A stretch of DNA of 64,000 nt from Asticcacaulis tiandongensis (lineage in GTDB: Bacteria; Pseudomonadota; Alphaproteobacteria; Caulobacterales; Caulobacteraceae), in assembly GCF_006475605.1 (NCBI RefSeq), contig NZ_SSBC01000010.1:744001-808000 (forward strand). The letters run 5' to 3'. Each line of letters starts with the position of its first letter. Positions within the stretch are counted from its first letter, which is position 1. The position numbers and the translations under genes were made by a program. Below the pieces are notes generated by a model. That model did no database searches and was not told the origin of the DNA. It saw nothing but the letters and a program-made list of their open reading frames with translations. Below are positions 1-8,956 of this stretch, piece by piece.

Positions 1-107
1 TTGCCGGAATGCCAAAGGTCAGGCAGCATCAGAAGGTCTATGCCGCCTTAAGTGATATCATGGGCGGGGCCTTGCACGCGCTGGCGCTTGAAACCCGCGC
101 GCCGTAA
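1..107 (+). CDS. BolA-family protein (C-terminal fragment)
   Basis: The window opens inside a gene whose last 34 codons (frame starting at base 3) end in TAA at 105-107. The tail contains RQHQKVYAAL, then HALAL and a final ETRAP, which fits the end of BolA proteins (RHQ-VY-AL, then IHALAL-T-AP). BolA proteins partner monothiol CGFS glutaredoxins in iron-sulfur trafficking, and grxD lies 1 kb downstream on the same strand, which supports the call. The 5' part is outside the window. The next gene starts two bases after this stop, so the two are probably co-transcribed. Confidence 0.7.
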   Translation, partial: AGMPKVRQHQKVYAALSDIMGGALHALALETRAP

Positions 108-109
108 CC

Positions 110-1006
110 ATGCGCTATCGCCCGTTGGGACAATCAGGCACCGCCCTGTCCAGTCTGGGCCTGAGCCTTGGGCCGGAGGCCTTTGGCCGTGGGCGTCAGC
201 ATGTCCAGAAGCTGATACTGGCGGCGCTTGAGAACGGCATCAATACCTATCATTTTGACTGTAGCGAGCCGGACTTCCTCAGGGGCGTGGCCGAGGCCTT
301 TGACGGGATTGACCGCAAGCTTCTGTTTTTGTCGTTTAATGCCCATGCCGATCTCAGTCAGGACCCGGTGAGTGATTACGCGCTGCGCACCCTGCGCGAA
401 CGGTTGCGGGCACTGGTGCAGGATTATGGTTTTGGCACCATTGATCTGTTAATGTTCCATGCGAACGGTTTCGATAAAATACCTGAGTCTTCATGGATTT
501 TTCTTGAAGGGCTTATGGACGCCCGTCTGATTCGTTATCTGGGGGCGTCGGCCAATACCGACCGCATACGGGCCGTCGTTGATCATGGGCGCTTCGATAT
601 ACTGAAAACGGTTTTCGATCTTGATACCAACTGGGATAAACGCCACCTGCTCGATCACGCCATATCCAAAAGCATGAACATCATTGGCCATGACTATTTC
701 CCGCAGGCCTATCACAGGGCGTCGGATATCGTGCCTCGCGGGGCACGGCGCGGTCTGTTCCGTTTCAAGGCGGCCGATCCATTGGCCGGCAGCGGCACCT
801 ATGCCTTTTTGCATCAGACACCCGCCTGGAATGCGGAAGAACTTTGTCTGGCCTATACCTTAAGCCAGCCGTGCCTGACCTCTGTGCTCATCAGCCCCGA
901 GACGCCTGAGGCGCTTCAGGCGCTGGCAGAGGTGACCGAACGTAACATGCCCCCCAGTGTTCCGGCCCAGATCGAAATGGCGCGGTTCTCAGCCCAGAAC
1001 CCGTGA
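110..1006 (+). CDS. Degenerate aldo/keto reductase-family protein
   Basis: A 298-residue protein with an aldo/keto reductase (TIM barrel) outline: YRPLGQSG at the N-terminus, GIN...FD at 43-50 and DLLMFH at 112-117. Of the family catalytic tetrad (Asp, Tyr, Lys, His), Asp50 and His117 are present, but the usual DTA-x-YG motif is replaced by FDCSEPDF and no lysine is found in the strand that normally carries it (LLFLSFNAH, 71-79). Normal oxidoreductase activity is therefore doubtful. It begins two bases after the bolA-like stop and lies between that gene and grxD, so it is probably in the same transcript. A non-catalytic or altered role is inference. Confidence 0.65.
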   Translation: MRYRPLGQSGTALSSLGLSLGPEAFGRGRQHVQKLILAALENGINTYHFDCSEPDFLRGVAEAFDGIDRKLLFLSFNAHADLSQDPVSDYALRTLRERLRALVQDYGFGTIDLLMFHANGFDKIPESSWIFLEGLMDARLIRYLGASANTDRIRAVVDHGRFDILKTVFDLDTNWDKRHLLDHAISKSMNIIGHDYFPQAYHRASDIVPRGARRGLFRFKAADPLAGSGTYAFLHQTPAWNAEELCLAYTLSQPCLTSVLISPETPEALQALAEVTERNMPPSVPAQIEMARFSAQNP

Positions 1007-1124
1007 CCCAAACGTGATACAGCCGATAAAAAAGCAAAAAGGCTGATCTGCGACACTAACGCCTCTGGATTTCACTAGCAGCGACGCCTATATCGGACAA
1101 AACCTTTGCCGGAGTTAAACCGTC

Positions 1125-1466
1125 GTGAGCCAAGACATTCAGCCTGAAATCCGCCAGTTCATCGAACAGACCGTCCAGAATAATCCGGTCGTCGTGTTTA
1201 TGAAGGGCAGCCCTGATCAGCCACGCTGCGGCTTCTCGTCACTTGTGGTGCAGGTGCTGGATCACTTAGGCGTCGAATTTGCCGGTGTGGATGTGCTTCA
1301 GGACGAAGGCTTACGCGAAGGCATCAAGGCCTATACCGACTGGCCGACCATTCCCCAGCTTTATATCAAGGAAGAGTTTATCGGCGGTGCCGACATCGTG
1401 CGCGAACTGTTCCAGTCAGGTGAGTTGAAGACGCTCCTGACCGAGAAAGGCATTGTGGAGGCTTAA
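1125..1466 (+). CDS. grxD: Monothiol glutaredoxin, Grx4 family
   Basis: A 113-residue protein with the CGFS active site at residues 35-38 (PRCGFSS), Lys27 in VVFMKGSP, and WPTIPQLYI and GGADIV further on, the glutathione and Fe-S binding features of Grx4/GrxD. These cytoplasmic proteins bind a [2Fe-2S] cluster, often together with BolA, and pass it to client proteins. The GTG start is preceded by GGAG ten bases upstream (1111-1114). The bolA-like fragment upstream makes the usual BolA-Grx pairing, interrupted here by the aldo/keto reductase-like gene. Confidence 0.93.
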   Translation: MSQDIQPEIRQFIEQTVQNNPVVVFMKGSPDQPRCGFSSLVVQVLDHLGVEFAGVDVLQDEGLREGIKAYTDWPTIPQLYIKEEFIGGADIVRELFQSGELKTLLTEKGIVEA

Positions 1467-1492
1467 GCTTAGCCCCCCGTTCCTGCGTATAA

Positions 1493-1552
1493 AACCCTCC
1501 GTCACCTTGCTGACGCAAGGCGCCACCCTCCCGCAGAGCAGGAGGGAGAAGA
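1493..1552. repeat. Dispersed repeat family A, copy 1
   Basis: A two-hairpin intergenic repeat just after grxD. The first module is CCCTCCGTC followed by an ACCTTGC/GCAAGG hairpin, the second is CCACCCTCCC closing on GGAGGGAGA. The same layout recurs near 3372, 4633, 16914, 20872 (short form) and 33250. Confidence 0.7.
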
Positions 1553-1610
1553 TAAAGCGGGTAATGCGCTTTTGCCCCAATGGAATTGACGCGGCGCAAC
1601 ACAAAGCTTA

Positions 1611-1656
1611 AAGCCTGATCCTTCTTTTCATTTTCAAAGAAAGATCAGGCTTTTTT
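1611..1656 (+). terminator. Rho-independent terminator-like hairpin abutting lysK
   Basis: AAGCCTGATC (1611-1620) pairs with GATCAGGCTT (1643-1652) and the stem continues through TTCTTT/AAAGAA. It is followed by a T run ending one base before the lysK ATG at 1658. It could end the grxD transcript, or act on lysK itself, because no ribosome site fits between it and the start. Confidence 0.75.
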
Positions 1657-1657
1657 C

Positions 1658-3328
1658 ATGTCTTCTGAGCTTACCCTTCTCGCGCAAACAGGCCGTGCAT
1701 GGCCTTACGAGCAAGCCCGCAATCTGATTGCGCGCCTGCTGAAAACGCGTCTGAAAAGCTTTGAAGACCAGAAACAGGCCAAGGCCCTGATTGAGGCCGG
1801 AAAAACCGATGAGGCGCTCAAGGCCTTTGAGGGGCTTAACCGTCCGGTTCTGTTTGAAACCGGTTATGGCCCGTCGGGTCTGCCGCATATCGGCACCTTT
1901 GGCGAGGTGGCCCGCACAACCATGGTGCGTCAGGCCTTTACGCTTCTGACCGGCGGACACTGGGCGACGCGCCTCGTGGCCTTTTCCGACGATATGGACG
2001 GTCTGCGCAAGGTGCCCGAAGGCATCCCTAACCCTGAAATCCTGCATGAGGATCTGTATAAGCCTCTGACGGTGGTGCGTGATCCGTTTGGCACGCATGA
2101 GTCGTTTGGTGCGCACAACAATGCACGGCTCAGGGCATTTCTCGATGGTTTCGGGTTTGAATATGAGTTCAAGTCCTCGACCGACAGCTATAAGTCCGGT
2201 GAGTTCGATCAGGCGCTTCTAACGGCGCTTGAGCGTTTCGATGATATCCAGAAGGTCATGCTGCCGACCTTGGGGCCGGATCGTCGCGCCACCTATTCAC
2301 CCTTCCTGCCGATTTCGCCCAAGACCGGCCATGTGCTTCAGGTGCCGACCTTAGAACGCAATCTGTCGAAGGGTACGATTGTGTTTGAAGAAAACGGCGA
2401 ACGCTTTGAAGTTCCGGTTACCGGTGGCCACGTCAAGATGCAGTGGAAGCCTGACTGGGCTATGCGCTGGGCGGCTCTGGGCGTCGATTACGAAATGGCC
2501 GGCAAGGATCTGATCGATTCCGTCAAGGTTTCGTCTCAGGTCTGTAAGGTCCTGGGTGGCACCCCGCCGGAAGGCTTCAATTACGAACTGTTCCTCGATG
2601 AGGCCGGTCAGAAGATTTCCAAGTCCAAGGGCAATGGCCTGACCATGGAAGACTGGCTGCGTTATGGCGCACCGGAAAGTCTCGCCTACTATATGTTCCA
2701 GTCGCCGAAATCAGCCAAAAAGCTGTATTTTGACGTCATCCCGCGGGCGACCGACGAATTTTTCCAGCAACTGGACGCCTATCCTAATCAGGAACCGGCC
2801 AAGCAGATCGAAAATCCGGTGTGGTTTGTCCTGAAAGGCGATACGGCGATTAAATCTCCGCCGGTGACCTTTGGCCTGATGCTCAATCTGGTGTCGGCGG
2901 CCAATGCCTCCGACAAGGACACCCTGTGGGGCTTCCTCAAGGCCTATATTCCGGGGGCGACGCCGGACTCCGAGCCGGTGCTGGATCGTCTGGCGGGTTA
3001 TGCGCTCAACTATTTTGAGGACTTCGTGAAGCCCTCAAAGACCTTCCGTCTGCCGAGCGATCAGGAAAAAGCGGCATTGGTTGACCTGCGCGACCGTTTT
3101 GCCGCGCTTGATCCCGAAACCCGCGATGCCGAAACCATTCAGAACCTTGTGTTCGAGGTCGGTAAGGCACATGGCTTCGAGCCACTCAGGGCGTGGTTTC
3201 AGGCCCTTTATGAGGTGCTGCTGGGGCAATCACAGGGGCCGCGTTTTGGCTCGTTTGTGGCCATCTTCGGCCTTCAGCGCACCATTGCCCTGCTGGATCA
3301 GGGCATAAAGGGCGAGTTGGCAGCATAA
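1658..3328 (+). CDS. lysK: Lysyl-tRNA synthetase, class I
   Basis: A 556-residue class I lysyl-tRNA synthetase, the archaeal-type enzyme common in alphaproteobacteria, unlike the class II LysS of most bacteria. It charges tRNA-Lys with lysine in the cytoplasm. The HIGH-type motif is at 72-79 (PSGLPHIG) and the KMSKS-type motif KISKS at about 319-323. The ATG at 1658 is the only reasonable start, since no in-frame ATG, GTG or TTG follows for a long way. It has no Shine-Dalgarno sequence: a T run and terminator-like stem lie immediately upstream, so translation may be leaderless or controlled by the hairpin. A family A repeat follows the stop. Confidence 0.95.
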   Translation: MSSELTLLAQTGRAWPYEQARNLIARLLKTRLKSFEDQKQAKALIEAGKTDEALKAFEGLNRPVLFETGYGPSGLPHIGTFGEVARTTMVRQAFTLLTGGHWATRLVAFSDDMDGLRKVPEGIPNPEILHEDLYKPLTVVRDPFGTHESFGAHNNARLRAFLDGFGFEYEFKSSTDSYKSGEFDQALLTALERFDDIQKVMLPTLGPDRRATYSPFLPISPKTGHVLQVPTLERNLSKGTIVFEENGERFEVPVTGGHVKMQWKPDWAMRWAALGVDYEMAGKDLIDSVKVSSQVCKVLGGTPPEGFNYELFLDEAGQKISKSKGNGLTMEDWLRYGAPESLAYYMFQSPKSAKKLYFDVIPRATDEFFQQLDAYPNQEPAKQIENPVWFVLKGDTAIKSPPVTFGLMLNLVSAANASDKDTLWGFLKAYIPGATPDSEPVLDRLAGYALNYFEDFVKPSKTFRLPSDQEKAALVDLRDRFAALDPETRDAETIQNLVFEVGKAHGFEPLRAWFQALYEVLLGQSQGPRFGSFVAIFGLQRTIALLDQGIKGELAA

Positions 3329-3371
3329 TATTTCAGGTGCTGGGGGGCTGACTTTATAACAAGTAAGCCAG

Positions 3372-3437
3372 AACCCCCATCCGTCTTTGGCATCAATCGA
3401 TGCCAAAGCCACCTTCCCCATCACAGATGGGGAAGTA
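3372..3437. repeat. Dispersed repeat family A, copy 2
   Basis: After the lysK stop. ATCCGTC is followed by the hairpin TTTGGCAT/ATGCCAAA, then CCACCTTCCCCATC with GATGGGGAAG as the second hairpin. It has the same two-module layout as copies 1 and 6, with different loop sequences but paired arms. Confidence 0.7.
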
Positions 3438-3514
3438 TGAAGATGAAGTCTGATTACCTTCTTTGCGTTATGTTTCGCCTTGCCAGCGTCATCTTATGCC
3501 CCCATCTTAGGGGC

Positions 3515-4132
3515 ATGAGCGAGACACCTGCCCCCACCCTCGAACCGGACTCCCTGCAAGGCAAGCTGCTGATCGCCATGCCGGGTCTCGAAGACGCGAA
3601 CTTCGATCACAGCGTCATCTATCTGTGTCAACATGACGCCGAATCGAGCATGGGCCTTGTGCTCAATCAGCCGATTATCGGGCTTGATTTCGGGCGTATG
3701 CTTGAGGAACTCGGCATCCCCAGTCCGCACGATCACGTCAATCAACGCCGGATTTTCAGCGGCGGGCCGGTGCAGAACGAACGGGGTTTCGTCCTGCACA
3801 GCCTCGATTACTTCCTTGATGATGTTACCTTGCCGCTGAATGTCAGTCCCGAAGACCTTGATCTGAGCGAAGGTCTGGGGCTTACGGTATCGCGCGATAT
3901 TCTAGAGGATTTATCCAAAGACAAGGGGCCGTCCAAGGCGGTCGTGGCGCTGGGGTTTGCCGGCTGGGGTGCGGGCCAGCTTGAGGCTGAAATTCGTGAA
4001 AATACATGGCTGGTGGCCCCCGCCAGCCATGACATTATCTTTGCCCGCGATCCGTCTCTGATCTGGCAGAAAGCGCTAAAGGCCATTGGTATATCGCCGG
4101 AACATCTGAGTAGTCATTCCGGCAGGGCGTAA
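3515..4132 (+). CDS. YqgE/AlgH family protein (UPF0301)
   Basis: From the ATG at 3515 (MSETPAPT) the product is 205 residues with the YqgE/AlgH signature: LQGKLLIAMPGLEDANFDHSV near the start, SMGLVLNQP, and a GGPV motif (SGGPVQNERGFVLH). The family is widespread and small and its biochemical role is unsettled; AlgH in Pseudomonas was linked to alginate control. The frame is open further upstream to 3437, but those codons overlap a family A repeat and do not look like the family, so the later start is preferred. It stops three bases before the end of the convergent DUF805 gene. Confidence 0.88.
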   Translation: MSETPAPTLEPDSLQGKLLIAMPGLEDANFDHSVIYLCQHDAESSMGLVLNQPIIGLDFGRMLEELGIPSPHDHVNQRRIFSGGPVQNERGFVLHSLDYFLDDVTLPLNVSPEDLDLSEGLGLTVSRDILEDLSKDKGPSKAVVALGFAGWGAGQLEAEIRENTWLVAPASHDIIFARDPSLIWQKALKAIGISPEHLSSHSGRA

Positions 4133-4135
4133 AAC

Positions 4136-4507
4136 TCAGTCCTTTGGCGATGGGCCAAAACGGTTGGCACCGCGTGTACCCTCAAAGAAGCCGCACTCGA
4201 TAAAGACCCACAGCCAACCAATAAACGGGATCAGGGTAATCAGTACCCACAGCCATGATTTGTTACGATCATGCCAGCGTTTCACCTGTATGGCCAGGGT
4301 CGCATAGAGCACCACCAGGCCGGCGGCAAAACCGATAAGCCCGGCCCCTTCGAAACGGTAAGGGCGCAGCAGGCTGGCGTCCTCAAGGTCACCGCCAAAT
4401 ACGACGACAAAGGCCGCCGTCAGCAACCACAGAATGAAACTGTAAATCCAGAAATCACGGCGTCTCAGTCGCCCGTCAAAACTAAATAATGCCTTGGCAA
4501 TATTCAT
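4136..4507 (-). CDS. DUF805 family inner-membrane protein
   Basis: A 123-residue membrane protein with DUF805 features: FSFDGRLRRRDFW at 8-20, three to four hydrophobic segments, the loop VKRWHDRNKSW and the C-terminal GTRGANRFGPSP. DUF805 proteins (YhaH/YhaI type) are small inner-membrane proteins of unknown function. A second member lies at 53653-54066. The gene converges on yqgE. Confidence 0.85.
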   Translation of the reverse strand: MNIAKALFSFDGRLRRRDFWIYSFILWLLTAAFVVVFGGDLEDASLLRPYRFEGAGLIGFAAGLVVLYATLAIQVKRWHDRNKSWLWVLITLIPFIGWLWVFIECGFFEGTRGANRFGPSPKD

Positions 4508-4632
4508 GGAAAGCCCCGCTTAATCCTTAGAGAAGTCAATCATTGAGGGCAGCATAGATTTACCCTTATAAATTTCCAGTAGGGATCAGATCGGTGTGAC
4601 AATTTATGCAGGTTTCGAAGGCGCAAAGAAGA

Positions 4633-4694
4633 AACCCCTCCGTCTCGCCGCTGTCGCGCCGATCCACCTCCCCATGCTCCGCATAGGGAGGAGA
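4633..4694. repeat. Dispersed repeat family A, copy 3
   Basis: Just beyond the 3' end of metG (leftward gene). ACCCCTCCGTC, a GC-rich middle, then CCACCTCCCCATGC pairing with GCATAGGGAGGAG. It is nearly identical in its second module to copy 6 at 33250. Confidence 0.7.
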
Positions 4695-4703
4695 GAGGCA
4701 AGG

Positions 4704-6419
4704 TCAGGCTTCGGCGCCGCCGAAACGTTCTGCCCATGTCGTGAGTTGGTCGTCTTCGATCTTTTTGAACAGCACCTCACCGGATTTCACTGTGGTTCCG
4801 GCAGTGAGTTTTGACAGTTCGGTTTGGGCGTCCGTTGTCGGCCAGTCCTGCGGCAGACTTAAGCCCGCGCTGTCGGCAATGGTTTGGGCGGCAAAGGGAA
4901 TCAATGGTTGAGACAATACCGCATAGAGACGCACGAGATTAAGCCCGTGACGGACGATCACAGCGGCGCGTTCAGGATCAGTTTTAAAGGCCGTCCATGG
5001 GGCCGCTTCCTGAAGGTATTCGTTGCCCAGCACCCAGATACGACGCACGGCTTGCGCCGCCTTACGCATCTCAATGGCTTCAAAAGCCTCTGTGGCCTCA
5101 GTCAGCAGCGCCGACAGGTCGGCATAGAGCTTTTGTTCCAGTGGGCCTGCCTCACCACCTTCGGGGACGATACCACCAAATTTGGACTCGGTGAATTTGA
5201 CGATACGGTTAACAAAATTGCCGAGAACGTCGGCAAGGTCTTTGTTGATCGTTGACTGGAATTGCTCCCACGTAAAGGACGAATCCGAGCCTTCGGGCGA
5301 TTGCGCAATCAGATACCAGCGCCAGTAATCAGCCGGCAAAAGCTCAAGCGCCTGATCCATAAACACGCCGCGGTTCATCGAGGTCGAGAACTTGCCGCCG
5401 TACCAGTTGAGCCAGTTGAACGCCTTAAGGGTATCGACCAGCTTCCACGGCTGGCCGGAGCCGATGATCGTGGCGGGGAAGCTCACGGTGTGGAAGGCGA
5501 CGTTGTCCTTGCCCATCAGTTGGACATAGTTGACGTCTTCCGCCCCTTGATCCAATCGCCACCAGCGCTTCCAGCCATCGGGATCACCCTTTTGGTTGAA
5601 ATATTCCTGTGTCGCCGCGATATATTCAATCGGCGCATCAAACCAGACGTAGAAGACCTTGTTTTCAAAGCCCGGACGCGGCGTGCCTTCATAGGCCACC
5701 GGCACGCCCCAGCTCAGGTCACGGGTAATGCCGCGATCAATCAGGCCTTCCTCTAGGTGTTTATGAGCGATGGATTTCGCCAGTTGCGGCCAGTCTGATT
5801 TGGTGTCGATCCATGCCCGCAGTTCAGGTTCGACCCTGGTTTGCAGCAGATAGAGATGGCTGGTGTCACGCACCTCAAGGTTCCGAGAACCGGACACGGA
5901 TGAATAGGGATCAATCAGGTCGGTCGGATCAAGCAAGCGTCCGCAATTGTCGCACTGATCGCCGCGCGCCTTCTCGAATTTACAGTGCGGACAGGTGCCT
6001 TCGACATAACGATCGGGCAGAAAACGTCCGTCATCGATCGAATAGATCATGCGATCTACCCGTTCTTCGATCAGGTTGTTGTCCTCAAGGGCCTGCGCAA
6101 AGCTTTGGGTCAGGTCACGGTTTTCCGTCGATGAAGACCGTCCGAACCAGTCGAAGCTTAAGCCATAGGCCTCACCGGCGCTTTTTTGAATGTCATGCTG
6201 TTCGGCGCAATAGGTGCGCACATCCTGACCAGCCTTGGCTGCCGCCAGTTCCGCAGGCGTGCCGTGCTCATCGGTCGCACAGATAAACAGTACTTCATCG
6301 CCCCTCGCCCGCTTGAAGCGCGCATAGACATCCGCTGGCAACATGGAACCGGCCAGATTGCCCAGATGCTTGATGCCATTGATATAGGGAAGCGCGGAGG
6401 TAATGAGGATGCGGGACAT
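4704..6419 (-). CDS. metG: Methionyl-tRNA synthetase
   Basis: A 571-residue class I synthetase that charges tRNA-Met. The HIGH region reads [10 protein letters not shown] (12-21). A zinc knuckle is formed by Cys143, Cys146, Cys156 and Cys159 (CPHC, then CDNC). The second signature at about 342 reads KFSTS in place of the usual KMSKS; this variant is known in some MetRS lineages. The C-terminal helical domain is present, but there is no appended tRNA-binding EMAP-like domain. The gene stands alone and is followed by a family A repeat. Confidence 0.95.
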   Translation of the reverse strand: MSRILITSALPYINGIKHLGNLAGSMLPADVYARFKRARGDEVLFICATDEHGTPAELAAAKAGQDVRTYCAEQHDIQKSAGEAYGLSFDWFGRSSSTENRDLTQSFAQALEDNNLIEERVDRMIYSIDDGRFLPDRYVEGTCPHCKFEKARGDQCDNCGRLLDPTDLIDPYSSVSGSRNLEVRDTSHLYLLQTRVEPELRAWIDTKSDWPQLAKSIAHKHLEEGLIDRGITRDLSWGVPVAYEGTPRPGFENKVFYVWFDAPIEYIAATQEYFNQKGDPDGWKRWWRLDQGAEDVNYVQLMGKDNVAFHTVSFPATIIGSGQPWKLVDTLKAFNWLNWYGGKFSTSMNRGVFMDQALELLPADYWRWYLIAQSPEGSDSSFTWEQFQSTINKDLADVLGNFVNRIVKFTESKFGGIVPEGGEAGPLEQKLYADLSALLTEATEAFEAIEMRKAAQAVRRIWVLGNEYLQEAAPWTAFKTDPERAAVIVRHGLNLVRLYAVLSQPLIPFAAQTIADSAGLSLPQDWPTTDAQTELSKLTAGTTVKSGEVLFKKIEDDQLTTWAERFGGAEA

Positions 6420-6586
6420 AAGGCTTTCTGGTGGCTGACAATGAAAACGCCGTGATCTCTTAAACCAATCCGCAGGGCGAAAACACTCCCTTGTCAGTTT
6501 TTCACAACAAAATCTTATTCAGACGATTGCCTTTAGCGAAACAGCTTGGCATAAGGGCCGCCTTGATCGCCTTTCGGGCCGATTAT

Positions 6587-6662
6587 GCCGGTTTAGCTCA
6601 GTTGGTAGAGCAGTTGTTTTGTAAACATCAGGTCACGAGTTCGAATCTTGTAACCGGCACCA
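6587..6662 (+). tRNA. tRNA-Thr (anticodon TGT)
   Basis: A 76-nt cloverleaf including encoded CCA. The acceptor GCCGGTT pairs with AACCGGC, the D arm is GCTC...GAGC, the anticodon loop is TTTGTAA (anticodon TGT) and the T loop is TTCGAAT. The anticodon stem has one T-T mismatch. The gene downstream is lower in GC and unlike its surroundings. Confidence 0.93.
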
Positions 6663-6665
6663 TTA

Positions 6666-6819
6666 TTTTCCACTCACGCTTAAGTTCGCCGCACCCGCTT
6701 GTCGCGGGCGCTATTGGCTCACCGCTCCGTTAGGGCGCGGCATAGGCCGCGGCGCGCCGTCGCGCTTGCCTCACTGCGTTCGGAAAATTTTCCACTCATG
6801 CCTAAGTTCGCCTCACCTG
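6666..6819. repeat. Imperfect ~32-bp direct repeats after tRNA-Thr
   Basis: The segment 6666-6697 (TTTTCCACTCACGCTTAAG and on) recurs at 6788-6819 with about four mismatches, 122 bp apart. The first copy starts four bases after the tRNA CCA. The second runs into the 3' end of the leftward ORF at 6802-7161. The arrangement suggests a past duplication or insertion next to the tRNA. Confidence 0.55.
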
Positions 6820-7161
6820 TTTACGTAATGGCCACTTAACGTCATCAACAGGCGTACCATGGTGATAGGTACGTCCTGAGTAAATAAACCGCTCAACCCG
6901 TGCCCATCCTTTTTTGTCCATTGTCTTGGGCGCTTTAAAGTCACGCCCCATGAAGTGACATAATCCACTACATTGAGGGCATTTGTGACGAAAAGTCCGT
7001 TCAAATCTTTTCGCCGCCAACTCAGCCTTTAGTGTCGCCACCCTGTTTAACCCTCGTTGCTTTTTGAGGCTTACCAAGGGACGCTTAAAGGACTTCCGGC
7101 ACACGAAGCAGGCATACGGAAAATGATGCGTCCCACAACCATAATCAGTTAGTTCAAGCAT
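6802..7161 (-). CDS. Small zinc-ribbon protein of unknown function
   Basis: A 119-residue protein with two CxxC pairs: YACFVCRKSFKRP (Cys at about 18 and 21) and HKCPQCSGLCHFMGRDFKAP (about 60 and 63). The combination of CRKSFKRP, CPQC and MGRDFKAP is a recurring bacterial family that I recognise but that has no function I know of. A zinc ribbon and nucleic-acid contact are inferred. The coding sequence is lower in GC than its neighbours and its 3' end overlaps a direct repeat beside tRNA-Thr, so horizontal acquisition is plausible. Confidence 0.6.
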   Translation of the reverse strand: MLELTDYGCGTHHFPYACFVCRKSFKRPLVSLKKQRGLNRVATLKAELAAKRFERTFRHKCPQCSGLCHFMGRDFKAPKTMDKKGWARVERFIYSGRTYHHGTPVDDVKWPLRKQVRRT

Positions 7162-7247
7162 AAGAATCCATCGGTCTGCCCATTACCTACAAAGCCTGCA
7201 CGCTAAACTGACACGCCGTGAGATAAAGGCAAGGTTGTAAAGGCCTT

Positions 7248-7679
7248 CTAGAACGTAATCTTCACCGACGTCGCCGAGCGGTTGGCTTCGCCATGATAGA
7301 CGGCTTCGATATTGTTGCCGTCAGGATCAATAAGAAACGCCGCATAATAGCCGGGATGATAGGGTCGTTCACCCGGTGCGCCATTATCTGTGCCGCCCGC
7401 CTCAAGTCCCGCCTGATAAAAGGCTTCAACCTGTTCGCGGCTATTGGCCTGAAAGGCCAGATGATGACGGCCCGTCAGATGCCCCTGCGCCGCAACACTG
7501 TCCTTGGACGAAACAAACAGTTCATCGGCCCAGAAATAATCGCCTTCGATATAATCCCCCATCGGCACTTTCAGCACGCTTAATATCGCCTGATAGAACC
7601 GGTGGCTGGCAGGCAGGTCTTTAACCACCAACTGAATATGATCAATCAGGCGTCCACGATGAATTTCATTGGCTTCCAC
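7248..7679 (-). CDS. VOC (glyoxalase/bleomycin-resistance) superfamily protein
   Basis: A 143-residue single VOC domain pair: IDHIQLVVKDLPASHRFYQ at the start, HHLAFQA in the middle and DPDGNNIEAV near the end, the usual beta-alpha-beta-beta-beta metal site with His and Glu ligands. Substrate cannot be told; dioxygenase, glyoxalase and resistance proteins share this fold. The start is GTG at 7679 with GGAGGA seven bases upstream, a strong ribosome site. Confidence 0.85.
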   Translation of the reverse strand: MEANEIHRGRLIDHIQLVVKDLPASHRFYQAILSVLKVPMGDYIEGDYFWADELFVSSKDSVAAQGHLTGRHHLAFQANSREQVEAFYQAGLEAGGTDNGAPGERPYHPGYYAAFLIDPDGNNIEAVYHGEANRSATSVKITF

Positions 7680-7748
7680 AGGGCTGTCCTCCGTAAATAT
7701 CTGGCCCGATTATCCGTCGGAACACAGCCAGATTATGGCAGCAGCGCG

Positions 7749-8600
7749 TCAATCTATCGATTGAATGACGGCCTTAGAGCCTGCGTCACCAAACAGGGCG
7801 GCCACGTCCCTGGCCACGGCAGACAGGGCGATTGAGCCTGCCGCAGGGGCATTGACGGTCACCAGCGCACAGCCGTTCATTTTCAACGGGTTAATCAGCG
7901 GACGCAGGCGGATTTGCGCCGCCTCAACCTCAGGGCCATGATCGGAAATATCCTCGAACAGCGCACATTCGAGATGACGCAGGAAGCGGTCATAGGTTTC
8001 CAGATCCTTGAGCGGTAACCACACCAGCGCCATGAGGTCCGGCCTTAGTTTCAGGCCTTCGGCCAGCACTTCACAAATGCGGTCATAGTCATCCCCGCGT
8101 TCAAACGGCGGATCGATCAGCCACAACAGGTTTTTGGGCGTGTCGCTGCGCTTCAGGGCCGTTTTGTAGCCATCGGCCTGATCGACATCGCCACGGCGAC
8201 CAATGGTGTCTTTCAGGCGCTCAAAGTCATCCTCGCGCAGTTCGCAGCCGATATAGTCGCCCTCAGACCCCAGATGATCGACGACCATCAGCGGCGATCC
8301 CGGATAGAGGCCAATGCGTGACCTGAAGCCTGCAGCAGCGTTTTTGGCACGCACATAGTCCGCCAGAGGCTTAAGGCTGTCGGGGGCGTCCTGTTCGAGC
8401 AGGAACTTGATGCCCGCCTCGGCTTCTTTGGAGCGGGCAAAATGCGGGTCGGACAGGTCATAAAGGCCTGCGCCCGCGTGGGTATCAATCACCCGTAGCG
8501 GCTTTTCGGCCGTGCGCAGGTCTTTGAGGAAGGCGAGCAAGACCGCGTGTTTCGCCAGATCGGCAAAATTACCTGCGTGAAAGCCGTGACGATAATTCAT
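7749..8600 (-). CDS. rlmJ: 23S rRNA (adenine-2030-N6)-methyltransferase
   Basis: A 283-residue protein beginning MNYRHGFHAGNFADLAKHAVL, the hallmark of RlmJ (YhiR), with the SAM loop IDTHAGAGLYDL and the N6-adenine methyltransferase motif DPPF at about 162-165. It methylates A2030 of 23S rRNA. Its ATG overlaps the stop of the mmcQ-like gene by four bases (ATGA), so it is the last gene of a coupled leftward operon. Confidence 0.94.
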   Translation of the reverse strand: MNYRHGFHAGNFADLAKHAVLLAFLKDLRTAEKPLRVIDTHAGAGLYDLSDPHFARSKEAEAGIKFLLEQDAPDSLKPLADYVRAKNAAAGFRSRIGLYPGSPLMVVDHLGSEGDYIGCELREDDFERLKDTIGRRGDVDQADGYKTALKRSDTPKNLLWLIDPPFERGDDYDRICEVLAEGLKLRPDLMALVWLPLKDLETYDRFLRHLECALFEDISDHGPEVEAAQIRLRPLINPLKMNGCALVTVNAPAAGSIALSAVARDVAALFGDAGSKAVIQSID

Positions 8601-8956
8601 ATCAGACCAAGCTCTTTCTGCGTTTTCTTAGGGAGACCGGCGGCGACCAGTTTATGGGAATCAGTGATCAGCCCTTTCAGGTCATCATCACTGAGTGTCT
8701 CGCCCTGATAATATTGTATCCATGACATGCCACGCGACGCCAGATAGGGCGCAGGCCGACAGTCAGAATGATCCTGATAAATTTCAAAGACTAAGGACGT
8801 GACCTTAAAGCTGACGCTTAAGTGGTTATTGTCACCCCAGCCAATAATTGCAAACACCTTGCCGCCGACTTTCCAGACGTCGGCCCCGCCCCATTGCACC
8901 ACATGGGTGGCAACCGGCAGGGCCGCGCAGAAAGCATTGCAGGCTTCGGGCGTCAT
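8597..8956 (-). CDS. MmcQ/YjbR family protein
   Basis: A 119-residue protein of the MmcQ/YjbR fold (CyaY-like, proposed DNA-binding): MTPEACNAFCAALP, the loop WGGADVWKVGGKVFAI, and the C-terminal YLASRGMSWIQYY and LIADSHKLVAAGLPKK-type region. Function in the family is not established. It starts within the stop of the upstream fusion gene (TGATG) and ends within the rlmJ start (ATGA), so all three genes are probably translationally coupled. Confidence 0.88.
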   Translation of the reverse strand: MTPEACNAFCAALPVATHVVQWGGADVWKVGGKVFAIIGWGDNNHLSVSFKVTSLVFEIYQDHSDCRPAPYLASRGMSWIQYYQGETLSDDDLKGLITDSHKLVAAGLPKKTQKELGLI

